A DNA stretch of 64,000 nucleotides from a bacterium (GTDB lineage: Bacteria; Bacillota; Clostridia; Christensenellales; Aristaeellaceae): the NCBI GenBank assembly GCA_004563405.1, contig SFTH01000003.1:62001-126000 (forward strand), given 5' to 3'. This document shows, in pieces, positions 23,568 to 32,288 of the stretch. A program made the position numbers and the translations under genes. A model generated the notes under the pieces. That model was given only the letters and a program-made list of their open reading frames with translations, was not told the DNA's origin and did not search any database. The stretch's first letter is position 1. Every line of letters starts with the position of its first letter.

Positions 23568-25058
23568 TCAACGCAGCGTCGCGGCGTGCATAATGTTTTC
23601 CTGGGTAGCGGCGGCAATGTCGATCTCAGCGGTCTTCTTGCCCTCGCACATGACCACGATGCGGTCGCTCATGCGCAGAATCTCCGTCATTTCGGAGGAG
23701 ATCATGATGATGGATTTGCCCTGCGCGACCAGTTCGTTCATCAGATGGTAGATTTCGCTCTTCGCGCCGACGTCAATGCCGCGGGTGGGTTCGTCAAAGA
23801 TCAGGATGTCGCAGTCCTTGACCAGCCACTTGGCCAGAACGACCTTCTGCTGGTTGCCGCCGGACAGGTTGACGACGAGCTGATCGGTGCTGGGCGTCTT
23901 TGTATTGAGGCGCTTGATGTAATCCTGCGTCGCGTTCTCTTCCTTCTTCTTGTCGATGAAGATGCCCTTGACGAAGTTCTTCAGGTGCGCCATGGTGGAG
24001 TTTTCTGCCACGCTCTTGTCCACGACGATGCCGTAGCGCTTTCTGTCCTCGGACAGATAGCCGATGCCCAGCGCGACCGCGTCCTTCGGGCTCCTGATGT
24101 CGACCTTCTTGCCGTTGACGTAGATGTCGCCGCTCTCCTTGGGATCCGCGCCGAAGAGCGCGCGGGCGGTCTCGGTGCGTCCCGCGCCCATCAGGCCGGA
24201 GAAGCCCAGAATCTCGCCCTTGTGCAGCTCGAAGCTCACGTCCTGCACCATCTTGCCCGCGTTCAGGTGTTCCACCTTCAGAACCACGGGTGCGTCCGGC
24301 GCAACCATGCTCTGGGTCTTGGGATCCTCGTAGATCACGCGGCCCACCATCATGTTGATGATGTCGTCCTTGGTGCAGTCCTTGGTGATCAGCGTGCCGA
24401 CGTAGCCGCCGTCGCGCATGACGGTGACGCGGTCGGTGATGACCTTGATCTCATCCATGCGGTGAGAGATGTAAACGATGCCCAGCTGCTGGTCGCGCAG
24501 GTCGCGGATGATCTTGAACAGCTCGTCGATCTCGGCCTCCGTCAGGGCGGCGGAGGGCTCGTCGAAGATGATGACCTTCGCCTTGTGGGAAATGGCCTTG
24601 GCAATTTCGCACATCTGCTGCTTGCCGACGGTCAGATTGCCCATCTTCTCGGTGGGGTCGATGTTGATGCCCAGCTGATCAAAGAGCTTTTTGGATTCCG
24701 CGTTCATCTTGGCGTCGTCAATCATGGCGCCCTTCATGAACTCGCGGCCGATAAAGATGTTCTGCGCGACGGTGAGGTGGTTCATCATGTTCAACTCCTG
24801 GTGAACGATGACGATGCCCGCCTCCTGCGCCTCCTTGGGGTTGTGGAACTCGACTTCCTTGCCTTCGTAGGTGATGGTTCCGGAATCCTTGGTGTAGATG
24901 CCCGTGAGCACCTTCATCAACGTGGATTTTCCGGCGCCGTTTTCTCCCATCAGGGCATGAACTTCGCCCTTGCGAACCTCAAGGTCGACGTGATCGAGAG
25001 CGTGTACGCCGGGGAAGGACTTATCGATGCCCTTCATCGTCAGAATGGTTTCTCCCAT
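23568..25058 (-). CDS. sugar ABC transporter ATP-binding protein (RbsA/MglA-like, two ATPase domains)
   Basis: A 496-residue cytoplasmic ATPase with two fused nucleotide-binding domains. Domain 1 has Walker A GENGAGKST, signature LTVGKQQMCEIAKA, Walker B VIIFDEPSAAL and switch His in YISHRMDE. Domain 2 has a degenerate Walker A (GLMGAGRTE), signature LSGGNQQKVVLAKWL and DILIFDEPTRGIDVG, exactly as in RbsA/MglA. It powers import by the two downstream permeases. The ATG at 25058 follows AGGTAAGCC; the longer frame to 25133 covers the promoter region. First gene of the sugar operon. Confidence 0.95.
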   Translation of the reverse strand: MGETILTMKGIDKSFPGVHALDHVDLEVRKGEVHALMGENGAGKSTLMKVLTGIYTKDSGTITYEGKEVEFHNPKEAQEAGIVIVHQELNMMNHLTVAQNIFIGREFMKGAMIDDAKMNAESKKLFDQLGINIDPTEKMGNLTVGKQQMCEIAKAISHKAKVIIFDEPSAALTEAEIDELFKIIRDLRDQQLGIVYISHRMDEIKVITDRVTVMRDGGYVGTLITKDCTKDDIINMMVGRVIYEDPKTQSMVAPDAPVVLKVEHLNAGKMVQDVSFELHKGEILGFSGLMGAGRTETARALFGADPKESGDIYVNGKKVDIRSPKDAVALGIGYLSEDRKRYGIVVDKSVAENSTMAHLKNFVKGIFIDKKKEENATQDYIKRLNTKTPSTDQLVVNLSGGNQQKVVLAKWLVKDCDILIFDEPTRGIDVGAKSEIYHLMNELVAQGKSIIMISSEMTEILRMSDRIVVMCEGKKTAEIDIAAATQENIMHAATLR

Positions 25059-25145
25059 ACGGCTTACCTCTTTCAATATCTTTTCAGTTCGACACTTCCT
25101 GACAGCCGAAAGACCCATCACCAGTATTGTCAAACTATAACCATT

Positions 25146-25174
25146 ATTCTATCTGTTGTTCGAGTTTTTGTCAA
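25146..25174 (-). promoter_or_regulatory. sigma-A promoter for the sugar ABC operon
   Basis: On the minus strand TTGACA (25174-25169), 17-base spacer, TAGAAT (25151-25146). A second TTTGACA lies about 20 bases downstream, near the likely start of transcription, and might be an operator half or a second -35. Otherwise the 321-bp gap 25059-25379 is AT-rich and holds no gene that I can support. Confidence 0.8.
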
Positions 25175-25379
25175 CTGGACATTACGATTTTTCCCAAAAA
25201 ACTAAATAATCGGGCATAATACTATGAATATAATACAATTTTTGAGCGACGATTCAAAAGCGTTTCAAAACATGCGTCCCCGTGGAAATGTGCGCCGGAA
25301 GAAGCAAAACACAAGGACAGGGCCGCCTCAGGCGGACGGAGCGTCCGCGCGGAAGCAGCCCTGAAATTGGCACCGGTGC

Positions 25380-26450
25380 TTATTCGTCTTCGTCGTCGTA
25401 GGTGATGGCGACCTTGCCGCACTTGCCGGAGGCCATCAGCGCGTAGGCCTCGCCCGCCTTTTCCAGCGGGAAGCGATGGGTGATGAGCTTGTCCGGATGG
25501 ATGCCCCAGCGGACGAGGTGCTCCACCAGCTCCTCCATGCGCCACAGGGAGGTGACCCAGGAGCCGTAGATGGTCTTCTGTCCATGCATGATGTCGGGCG
25601 ACGGATTGAAGGTGACGTCGTTGCCCTCGCCGACCATGACCATCTTACCCCATTCGCGGGTGCAGCGGATCGCCAGCGCGCGGGCGGAGTTGTTCGCGGA
25701 GCAGTCGATGGCGCGCTCGCAGCCGTAGCCGCCGGTCACTTCCATGATCTGCTTCTGGCAGGCTTCCGGATCCATGGAATTGAACACATAGTCCGCAAGG
25801 CCCAGATCCTTGGCCAGCTGCATGCGCTCCTCGTTGACGTCGCAGCCGATGGTGGTGTCGCAGCCCATGGCCTTGGCCAGCATCAGCGTGGCCAGACCCA
25901 CCGGGCCGAGGCCGGTGACCAGCACGCGGTCGTTGCCGGAGATGCCCACCTTCATTAGCGCCTCATAGCAGGTGCCGAAGCCGCAGGCGACCTGTGCGCC
26001 GTCCTCGTAGGACAGCTCGTCCGGCAGGGCGATCAGATCCTTCTCATCGCAGAGGATGTAGGGGGACATGCCGCCGTTGCGCTGCCAGCCGTAGGCTGCA
26101 CGCAGAGGGCTCTTGCAGGAGATGTAGTAACCGCGGCGGCAGTCGTAGCACACGCCGCAGCCGGAGATGTGGTAGACGATGACGCGGTCGCCCTTCTTGA
26201 AGCGCTTGAGGCCCTCGCCCTCCTCGACAATGATGCCGGCCGGCTCGTGTCCGGCCACCATGCCGGGCTGGTAGCCCTCGGGGCCCTTGCCGACGTGGGC
26301 GCGGTAGATGCAGCGGATATCGGAACCGCAGATGGTGGAAGCCTTCGTCTTGACCAGCACCTGTCCGTGTCCCGGCTTCGGAACGTCAAATTCCTTCAGT
26401 TCAACTGTGCTGTTTCCGGGCAGAATGGCGCCCAGAACTTTTTTATTCAT
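25380..26450 (-). CDS. zinc-dependent medium-chain alcohol/polyol dehydrogenase
   Basis: A 356-residue MDR-superfamily enzyme. Catalytic zinc ligands are in TICGSDIR (Cys) and AGHEPAG (His-Glu). The structural zinc loop CGVCYDCRRGYYISC has all four cysteines, and the NAD-binding Rossmann motif is VTGLGPVGLATLML. The overall pattern is like sorbitol/threonine/L-iditol dehydrogenases and related sugar-alcohol oxidoreductases. The ATG at 26450 follows GGAGG; the longer frame includes the promoter. It has its own consensus promoter and lies just upstream of the sugar ABC operon on the same strand, so it may oxidise the imported sugar or polyol (inference). Confidence 0.92.
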   Translation of the reverse strand: MNKKVLGAILPGNSTVELKEFDVPKPGHGQVLVKTKASTICGSDIRCIYRAHVGKGPEGYQPGMVAGHEPAGIIVEEGEGLKRFKKGDRVIVYHISGCGVCYDCRRGYYISCKSPLRAAYGWQRNGGMSPYILCDEKDLIALPDELSYEDGAQVACGFGTCYEALMKVGISGNDRVLVTGLGPVGLATLMLAKAMGCDTTIGCDVNEERMQLAKDLGLADYVFNSMDPEACQKQIMEVTGGYGCERAIDCSANNSARALAIRCTREWGKMVMVGEGNDVTFNPSPDIMHGQKTIYGSWVTSLWRMEELVEHLVRWGIHPDKLITHRFPLEKAGEAYALMASGKCGKVAITYDDEDE

Positions 26451-26532
26451 GCAGTTTTCCTCCTTTGTCGATGGTGGGTTTTCACGGATGTGATTCACGA
26501 ATGGAAATGTTTCGTAAATAACAGACACATTC

Positions 26533-26561
26533 ATTATAAAACAGTTATGGATGTGTGTCAA
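26533..26561 (-). promoter_or_regulatory. perfect consensus sigma-A promoter for the zinc dehydrogenase gene
   Basis: On the minus strand TTGACA (26561-26556), 17-base spacer, TATAAT (26538-26533). Downstream, within the leader, ACGAA-N9-TTCGT (about 26496-26514) is an inverted repeat that could be an operator; a full-consensus promoter usually needs repression. The rest of the 360-bp gap up to 26810 is AT-rich, should contain the promoter of the nucleoside operon, and has no gene. Confidence 0.85.
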
Positions 26562-26810
26562 TGCAAAATATGCGCCCGCAGGGCGGCGATACGGGGGTAG
26601 GGAAGGCATTGTTCCCGATACGAACGCCGATTGACTTTGAAGCGCGGCACATATAAGAGGAAGCGTTTGCGCAGGCCTTCAAAAAGGGAACGAAATTCAA
26701 AAATACGCTTTTCAATGTTCGCATTTTTTACCTTTGTTACCTGATATCATAACCTTCGGTGTGTATGATGTACGCGTACCCAAAAGTAAAATGACACGGA
26801 GGGAAATTCA

Positions 26811-28013
26811 ATGAAAAAGTTCGTTGCTCTGGTTCTGACTCTGGTTCTGTGCCTGAGTGTCTTCGCCTTCACCGCCAACGCGGAAGTTTCCGACGTCAAG
26901 CTGGGCGTCATCCTTCTGCACGATGAGGATTCCACCTATGACCTGAACTTCATCAACGGCGTGTACGAAGCGGTTGAAGCCCTGGGCCTGGAAGAGGATC
27001 AGGTGATCATCAAGCGCAGCATTCCCGAGTCCAACGAGTGCTATGAGGCCGCCCTGGATCTGGTGGACGAGGGTTGTACCATCATCTTCGCCGACAGCTT
27101 CGGCCATGAGACCTTCATGCTGCAGGCTGCCAAGGAGTGCCCCGAGGTGGAATTCTGCCACGCGACCGGCACCATGGCGCACACTGCGGGCCAGGAGAAC
27201 TTCCACAACGCCTTCGCCGCGATCTACGAGGGCCGCTATCTGGCCGGCATCGCTGCGGGCATGAAGCTCAACGAGATGAAGGAGAACGGCGCGCTGAAGG
27301 GCGAAGTTCCCATGATGGGTTATGTCGGCGCCTTCACCTATGCTGAGGTGATCTCCGGCTACACCAGCTTCTACCTCGGCGCCAAGTCTGTCTGCCCCGA
27401 TGTGCAGATGAAGGTTCAGTTCACCGGCTCCTGGTACGACGAGAAGGAAGAGAAGACCGCCGCTGAGGCCCTGATCAACGCCGGCTGCGACCTGATCTCC
27501 CAGCACGCGGACTCCATGGGCGCTCCCACGGCCTGCGAGAACGCCGGCGTGCCCAACGTTTCCTACAATGGCTCCACCATCGAGAGCTGCCCCAACACCT
27601 TCATTGTCTCCTCCCGCATCAACTGGGCGCCCTACTTCGAGTACATCGTGAACCAGAACGCCGCCGGTGAAGCCATCGACACCGACTGGACCGGCACCAT
27701 CGCCACCGGTTCCGTCGTGCTGACCGACGTCAACACCGCTGCTGCGGCCGAAGGCACCGTCGAGGCCATTGAGGCCGCCAAGACGGCCCTGCTGAACGGC
27801 GAGATCAAGGTCTTCGACACCTCTGCCGACAACTTCATGCTCAAGGACGGCGCCAAGATCGAGTCCTACACCGCCGACGTCGATACCGACGAAGCCTTCA
27901 CCCCCGACACCGAAGTGGTTCTGGACGGCTACTTCCACGAGAGCGAGTTCCGCTCCGCGCCCTACTTCGATGTTCAGCTTGACGGCATCGAGCTGCTCAA
28001 CAGCAAGTTCTGA
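26811..28013 (+). CDS. BMP family ABC transporter substrate-binding protein (nucleoside type)
   Basis: A 400-residue secreted binding protein. The signal peptide MKKFVALVLTLVLCLSVFAF ends at TANA-E; the only cysteine sits inside the hydrophobic core, so this looks like signal peptidase I processing rather than a lipoprotein. Family signatures are VKLGVILLHDEDSTYDLNFI near the N-terminus, IIFADSFGHETFMLQAAKE, FAAIYEGRYLAGIAAGMK (the BMP/PnrA hallmark) and GYVGAFTYAEVISGYTSFYL. BMP proteins with the following ATPase and two permeases form nucleoside importers (NupN/BmpA type). The ATG follows GGAGGGAAATTCA. A hairpin after the gene separates it from the transporter core genes. Confidence 0.93.
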   Translation: MKKFVALVLTLVLCLSVFAFTANAEVSDVKLGVILLHDEDSTYDLNFINGVYEAVEALGLEEDQVIIKRSIPESNECYEAALDLVDEGCTIIFADSFGHETFMLQAAKECPEVEFCHATGTMAHTAGQENFHNAFAAIYEGRYLAGIAAGMKLNEMKENGALKGEVPMMGYVGAFTYAEVISGYTSFYLGAKSVCPDVQMKVQFTGSWYDEKEEKTAAEALINAGCDLISQHADSMGAPTACENAGVPNVSYNGSTIESCPNTFIVSSRINWAPYFEYIVNQNAAGEAIDTDWTGTIATGSVVLTDVNTAAAAEGTVEAIEAAKTALLNGEIKVFDTSADNFMLKDGAKIESYTADVDTDEAFTPDTEVVLDGYFHESEFRSAPYFDVQLDGIELLNSKF

Positions 28014-28032
28014 TTTCACACAATCCGGCCCG

Positions 28033-28066
28033 GTCTGCTCCCTGAAAAGGGAGCAGACTGCCGTTT
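28033..28066 (+). terminator. terminator or attenuator after the binding-protein gene
   Basis: A perfect 11-bp stem GTCTGCTCCCT/AGGGAGCAGAC with GAAA tetraloop is followed by TGCCGTTTTC, 20 bp after the stop. Partial read-through would set a high binding-protein to permease ratio. Confidence 0.75.
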
Positions 28067-28157
28067 TCAGTATGGTGCGCTCCGGGAATCGCTTTCGCGA
28101 ATGGAGAGCGGTTCCCGGAGGATGCCATACTCAATGATGATCATTCGGAGGCAAACC

Positions 28158-29861
28158 GTGCAGAAAAAGATCGCTCTGAGCATGCGCGGCATTACCAAGA
28201 CCTTTGGCAGTGTCGTCGCGAACAATTCTGTTGACCTCGACGTCTACCAGGGAGAAATTCTGGCCGTACTTGGAGAAAACGGATGCGGCAAGACGACGCT
28301 GATGAACATGCTTGCCGGCATTTACTACCCCGACGAGGGCCATATTTACATGAATGGCCAGGAGGTCGTCATCCGTTCGCCCAAGGATGCGTACGCGCTG
28401 AAAATTGGCATGATTCATCAGCACTTCAAGCTGGTGGATTTGTTTACCGCGTCGGAGAACGTGGTGCTCGGCATACAGGAAAAGGGCCGTTACAACCTCA
28501 AGAGCGTCAACGAGCAGGTCTCGAAGATCGCGGAAAGGTACGGCTTTCACGTTGAGCCCCAGAAGAAGATCTACGATATGTCCGTGTCTGAAAAGCAGAC
28601 CGTCGAGATCATCAAGATGCTCTACCGCGGCGCGGATATTCTGATTCTGGACGAGCCCACGGCCGTCCTCACGCCCCAGGAAATCGATCGCCTCTTTGAC
28701 GTGCTCCGGAGGATGAAGGAGGATGGAAAGTCCATCATCATCATCACCCACAAGCTGCACGAGGTACTCAGCGTCTCCGACCGCGTCGCCATTCTGCGCA
28801 AGGGCGAGCATGTGGGCACGGTGGAAACCGCCAAGACCTCGGAGAGCGAGCTCACCGAGATGATGGTCGGCAAGAAGGTCAACCTGAACATCGAGCGCAA
28901 GGCGCCTGTGAACGCGGTTCCGCGCCTGCAGGTGCGGAACCTGACCTGCAAGAACGAAGAGGGCCGAAGCGTGGTCCGTGATGTGAGCTTCACGGTCAAT
29001 GGCGGCGAAATCTTCGGCATTGCGGGAATTGCGGGCAGCGGCCAGAAGGAGCTGTTGGAAGCGATCACCGGCCTTCAGCCGGTTGAGAGCGGCGAGATCA
29101 TCTTCATCAATCCCAAGAAGGACAAGCCCGTGACCTTCTTCCACAAGTCCCTGAAGCGCGTGCGCGAGCTGGCGGAGATGGACGCCTTTCACGACACAAG
29201 CGACCGGCCCGTCTCCTTCAAGGGGATGAAGCCTGCGGAGATACGCCGCCGGGTGAACAGCGGAGACGTGCTGTTCCGAGAGGATGAGGTGATTTCCCTC
29301 CGGGAAAAGACGCCCCTGCAGATCCGCTCCCTGGGAATTCATCTGTCCTTTGTCCCGGAGGATCGCCTGGGCATGGGCCTGGTGGGCAGCATGGGCATTA
29401 CGGACAACATGATGCTGCGCAGCTACCGGAAGGGCCGCGCCGGCTTTGTGGATCGCAAAAGACCCCTGGCACAGGCGGAGGAGATCATCCGGGAGCTGGA
29501 GGTCATCACGCCCAGCGTCAACGTTCCCGTGCGCAGACTCTCCGGCGGCAACATTCAGAAGGTGCTGCTGGGCCGCGAAATTGCATTCACCCCGAAGGTG
29601 CTGATGGCCGCCTACCCCGTGCGGGGCCTGGACATCAATTCTTCGTACACCATATATCATCTTCTGAACATGCAGAAGGAGAACGGCGTGGCCGTCATCT
29701 TCGTCGGCGAGGATCTGGACGTGCTTCTGGAGCTCTGTGACCGGATCATGGTGATCAATTCCGGCGCCGTGACCGGGATTGTGGATGCGCGCACAGCGAC
29801 CAAAGAGGAGATCGGTCTGCTGATGACGAAGACGGACAACACTGCAAAGGAGAATGCGTGA
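28158..29861 (+). CDS. nucleoside ABC transporter ATP-binding protein (NupO/YufO-like) with enlarged second domain
   Basis: About 567 residues from a GTG at 28158, chosen because GGAGG lies six bases upstream. Domain 1: Walker A GENGCGKTT, signature MSVSEKQTVEIIKM, Walker B ILILDEPTAVL, switch IITHKLHE. Domain 2: GIAGSGQKELLEAITGL (degenerate Walker A, normal for this family), LSGGNIQKVLLGREI and AAYPVRGLD. Odd: between SGEI and VPEDRLG of domain 2 there are about 90 residues instead of about 30, an insertion of charged sequence (KSLKRVRELAEMDAFHDTS). It drives the two downstream permeases and is translationally coupled to the first (TGATG). Confidence 0.9.
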   Translation: MQKKIALSMRGITKTFGSVVANNSVDLDVYQGEILAVLGENGCGKTTLMNMLAGIYYPDEGHIYMNGQEVVIRSPKDAYALKIGMIHQHFKLVDLFTASENVVLGIQEKGRYNLKSVNEQVSKIAERYGFHVEPQKKIYDMSVSEKQTVEIIKMLYRGADILILDEPTAVLTPQEIDRLFDVLRRMKEDGKSIIIITHKLHEVLSVSDRVAILRKGEHVGTVETAKTSESELTEMMVGKKVNLNIERKAPVNAVPRLQVRNLTCKNEEGRSVVRDVSFTVNGGEIFGIAGIAGSGQKELLEAITGLQPVESGEIIFINPKKDKPVTFFHKSLKRVRELAEMDAFHDTSDRPVSFKGMKPAEIRRRVNSGDVLFREDEVISLREKTPLQIRSLGIHLSFVPEDRLGMGLVGSMGITDNMMLRSYRKGRAGFVDRKRPLAQAEEIIRELEVITPSVNVPVRRLSGGNIQKVLLGREIAFTPKVLMAAYPVRGLDINSSYTIYHLLNMQKENGVAVIFVGEDLDVLLELCDRIMVINSGAVTGIVDARTATKEEIGLLMTKTDNTAKENA

Positions 29862-30991
29862 TGAACGAGAAGAAGAGTGCGCCCAACCATGAGCCGCTGA
29901 TTCATCTTTCCAAGCGCGAAAGCATATCCACGTCAAAGTCCTGGATGATCCGGGTGGTTGCGGTTCTGCTGGGACTCGTGGTCTGTGGCCTTGTCGCGTT
30001 TGTCCTCAGCGACAAGCTCAGATCCGGGAACAAGAGCATTGTTGATTTTTATTCCAGCTTCCTCGTGAAGAGTTCCTTCAGCACGCCCCGGAAGATGTGG
30101 AAATTCTTCAAGAATATGGCCGTGTTGCAGTGCATTTCGCTGGCGGTCACGCCGGCGTTCCGCATGCGCTTCTGGAATATCGGCGCGGAGGGTCAGACGC
30201 TGATGGGCGTCTGGGGAGCGATTGCCGTGGCGTTCTATCTGGGCGGACGCATTCCCGAGTGGCTTCTGCTGATTCTGATGTTCGTTGCCGCGCTGCTCTG
30301 CGGAGCGGTCTGGGCCGTGTTCCCTGCCATCTTCAAGGCGCGCTGGAATACGAATGAGACGCTCTTTACGCTGATGATGAACTATGTGGCGATCAACGTC
30401 GTCAGCTACTTCCTGGTGGTCTGGGTTCCCAGCGGCTCGTCCTCTCTGGGCAAGCTGGACGCCGGAAAGCTGCCCTCGGTCGTACACGATTACTTCCTGA
30501 TCATCCTGATTGCTTTGCTTCTGACGGTCGCCCTGCACATCTATCTGAATTACAGCAAGCAGGGCTATGAGATTTCCGTCGTCGGCGAGAGCGTCCGCAC
30601 CGCCCAATACAGCGGCATGAACGTCAAGACCGTCATCATCCGCACGATGATCGTCAGCGGCCTGCTGTGCGGCCTGACCGGCTACCTGATCGCGGCCGGC
30701 CTCGACCAGAGCATCACCACAGAATCCATCGGCGGCCAGGGCTTTACCGCCATCATGGTCTCCTGGCTGGCCCACTTCAACCCGCTGGTCATGCTGCTGA
30801 CCTCCAGCCTGATCACCCTACTGAACCAGGGCGCGGCGCAGATCTCCCAGGACTTCAACGTCAGCGGCGCGATTCCCGACGTGATCGTGGGCATCATACT
30901 GTTCTTCATCATCGGCTCCGAATTTTTCATCAACTACAAGGTGAAGCTTCGCCGCAGGACACACGCTGTGATCAAGGAGGGCGTCAAATGA
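29861..30991 (+). CDS. nucleoside ABC transporter permease (NupP-like)
   Basis: A 376-residue membrane protein with a soluble N-terminal tail (about 25 residues) and about ten hydrophobic helices. The family pattern is AFRMRFWNIGAEGQTLMGVWG, the invariant FWNIGAEGQ motif of the BMP-linked permeases, followed by WNTNETLFTLMMNYVAI (like NEVISTLMLNYIA). It forms half of the membrane channel. The ATG overlaps the ATPase stop. The stop overlaps the next permease start (ATGA), so ATPase and both permeases are tightly coupled. Confidence 0.93.
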   Translation: MNEKKSAPNHEPLIHLSKRESISTSKSWMIRVVAVLLGLVVCGLVAFVLSDKLRSGNKSIVDFYSSFLVKSSFSTPRKMWKFFKNMAVLQCISLAVTPAFRMRFWNIGAEGQTLMGVWGAIAVAFYLGGRIPEWLLLILMFVAALLCGAVWAVFPAIFKARWNTNETLFTLMMNYVAINVVSYFLVVWVPSGSSSLGKLDAGKLPSVVHDYFLIILIALLLTVALHIYLNYSKQGYEISVVGESVRTAQYSGMNVKTVIIRTMIVSGLLCGLTGYLIAAGLDQSITTESIGGQGFTAIMVSWLAHFNPLVMLLTSSLITLLNQGAAQISQDFNVSGAIPDVIVGIILFFIIGSEFFINYKVKLRRRTHAVIKEGVK

Positions 30992-31941
30992 GCATCTGGC
31001 TGAACTTTTTGATTGATTCCCTGGCCTTCGGTGCGACCTTCATGTACGGCTCCACCGGCGAGATCATTACCGAGAAGGCCGGACAGCTGAACCTGGGCAT
31101 ACCCGGCGTCATGTGCATGGGCGGCGCGGGCGGCTGCCTGGTGCTGAACCTGATCGGGAAGTCCTCCCTGCCCGCGTTTATGATCGTCGTTCTGGGCATT
31201 CTGGGATCGCTGGTCATGGGAATGTTGATGGGCTTCATCTACAGCTTCCTGACGGTCTCCCTGCGCGCCAATCAGAACGTGACGGGCCTCGCGCTGACCA
31301 CGTTCGGCGTGGGTCTGATGAAGGTGATCATGAGCGAGATGGACGAAACCGTCTACCTCGTCGGCCCGAAGAAGCTGTACCGCTGGCCCTTTGCGGAGCG
31401 GACGGACGCGCTTCAGTACCTGGGCGTGATGTTCTTCCTGGCCGTGATCGTCGCGATTGCCGCTTCCTACATCCTGTACCGCACGAAGGTCGGTCTGCAC
31501 CTGCGCGCGGTGGGCGAGAGCCCTGCGACGGCGGACGCGATGGGCATCAACGTGAGTAAGTACAAGTACTGCGCCTCCTGCATCGGCTGCGGCATTGCCG
31601 GCCTGGGCGGATTCTACTACATCATCGACTACATGGCCTCCGTCGAGGCCTACAAGAGCCTGGAGGGACTGGGCTGGCTCTCCGTCGCATTGGTCATCTT
31701 TGCGCTGTGGAGGCCGCACATGACCATCATTGGCTCCACGATCTTCGGCTTCCTGTTCAGCTGCAGCAGCTATATTTCCAACATCGGCTGGATCAAGGTG
31801 ACGATGGCAACCAAGCCCCTGCTGAAAATGCTGCCCTACCTGTTCACTATCCTGGTGCTGATCATCACCAGCATCCGAAAGAAGCGTGAGGACCAGCCCC
31901 CGCAGAGCCTGGGCCTGCCCTACTTCCGCGAGGAAAGATAG
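30988..31941 (+). CDS. nucleoside ABC transporter permease (NupQ-like)
   Basis: A 317-residue integral membrane protein with about eight hydrophobic segments. Family marks are ATFMYGSTGEIITEKAGQLNLGI (the GE-x-x-xEKAGxxNxGxxG motif) and the coupling region RTKVGLHLRAVGESPATADAMGI. It partners the preceding permease to make the heterodimeric pore of the nucleoside importer. The ATG follows AAGGAGG and overlaps the previous stop by four bases. A strong hairpin follows. Together with the BMP protein and ATPase the operon is complete. Confidence 0.93.
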   Translation: MSIWLNFLIDSLAFGATFMYGSTGEIITEKAGQLNLGIPGVMCMGGAGGCLVLNLIGKSSLPAFMIVVLGILGSLVMGMLMGFIYSFLTVSLRANQNVTGLALTTFGVGLMKVIMSEMDETVYLVGPKKLYRWPFAERTDALQYLGVMFFLAVIVAIAASYILYRTKVGLHLRAVGESPATADAMGINVSKYKYCASCIGCGIAGLGGFYYIIDYMASVEAYKSLEGLGWLSVALVIFALWRPHMTIIGSTIFGFLFSCSSYISNIGWIKVTMATKPLLKMLPYLFTILVLIITSIRKKREDQPPQSLGLPYFREER

Positions 31942-31964
31942 CCGTTCTGCTCAATTGCAGGGAA

Positions 31965-32006
31965 AAGCGCCCGCCGGGGGTCTCTGTCGAGACCTGGCGG
32001 GCGCTT
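31965..32006 (+). terminator. hairpin terminator of the nucleoside operon
   Basis: AAGCGCCCGCC (31965-31975) pairs with GGCGGGCGCTT (31996-32006), with an inner GGTCTC/GAGACC stem. It lies between convergent genes. The tail GCCTGTG is not T-rich on the plus strand; on the minus strand TTTTCCC follows, so it may mainly serve the FTR-like gene. Confidence 0.65.
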
Positions 32007-32017
32007 GCCTGTGCGGC

Positions 32018-32215
32018 TCACTTTTCCTTGTAGTAGAGGAAGCAGTGGCAGTAACCCTCAAAATCCGGATCCTTGATCTGATCGCGGAACTCCTTGCACA
32101 TGCACTTGTTTTCCTCCGTGCGCTCCAGCCTGCAGGGGCAGTAGCCGCCGGTGCGCTTGAGTCCCTCCTGGACGGAGTTGACGATCTCCTGATCTTCATT
32201 GAAGCGAATTTTCAT
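32018..32215 (-). CDS. ferredoxin:thioredoxin reductase catalytic-subunit-like small protein
   Basis: A 65-residue protein with six cysteines in three C-x-C pairs: CPC at 26-28, CMC at 38-40 and CHC at 56-58. The CPC...CxC...CHC order is the signature of the catalytic beta subunit of ferredoxin:thioredoxin reductase, which holds a 4Fe-4S cluster beside a redox-active disulfide. The protein is shorter than plant FTR (about 115) and the first spacing is compressed (9 residues between pairs, versus 16), so activity is not assured. The ATG follows GGAGGATCCGAT. It lies downstream of rubrerythrin on the same strand, consistent with redox or oxidative-stress work in an anaerobe. Confidence 0.7.
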   Translation of the reverse strand: MKIRFNEDQEIVNSVQEGLKRTGGYCPCRLERTEENKCMCKEFRDQIKDPDFEGYCHCFLYYKEK

Positions 32216-32288
32216 ATCGGATCCTCCATGGGACAGAGAACCGGCCGCGGAGCGCGACCGGTCTTTCTGCTGCGATGCGATTTCAGAA

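Noticed and set aside
23343..25205. 620-codon plus-strand open frame opposite the sugar ATPase
   Set aside because: Shadow of the RbsA-like gene with no domain and no ribosome site.
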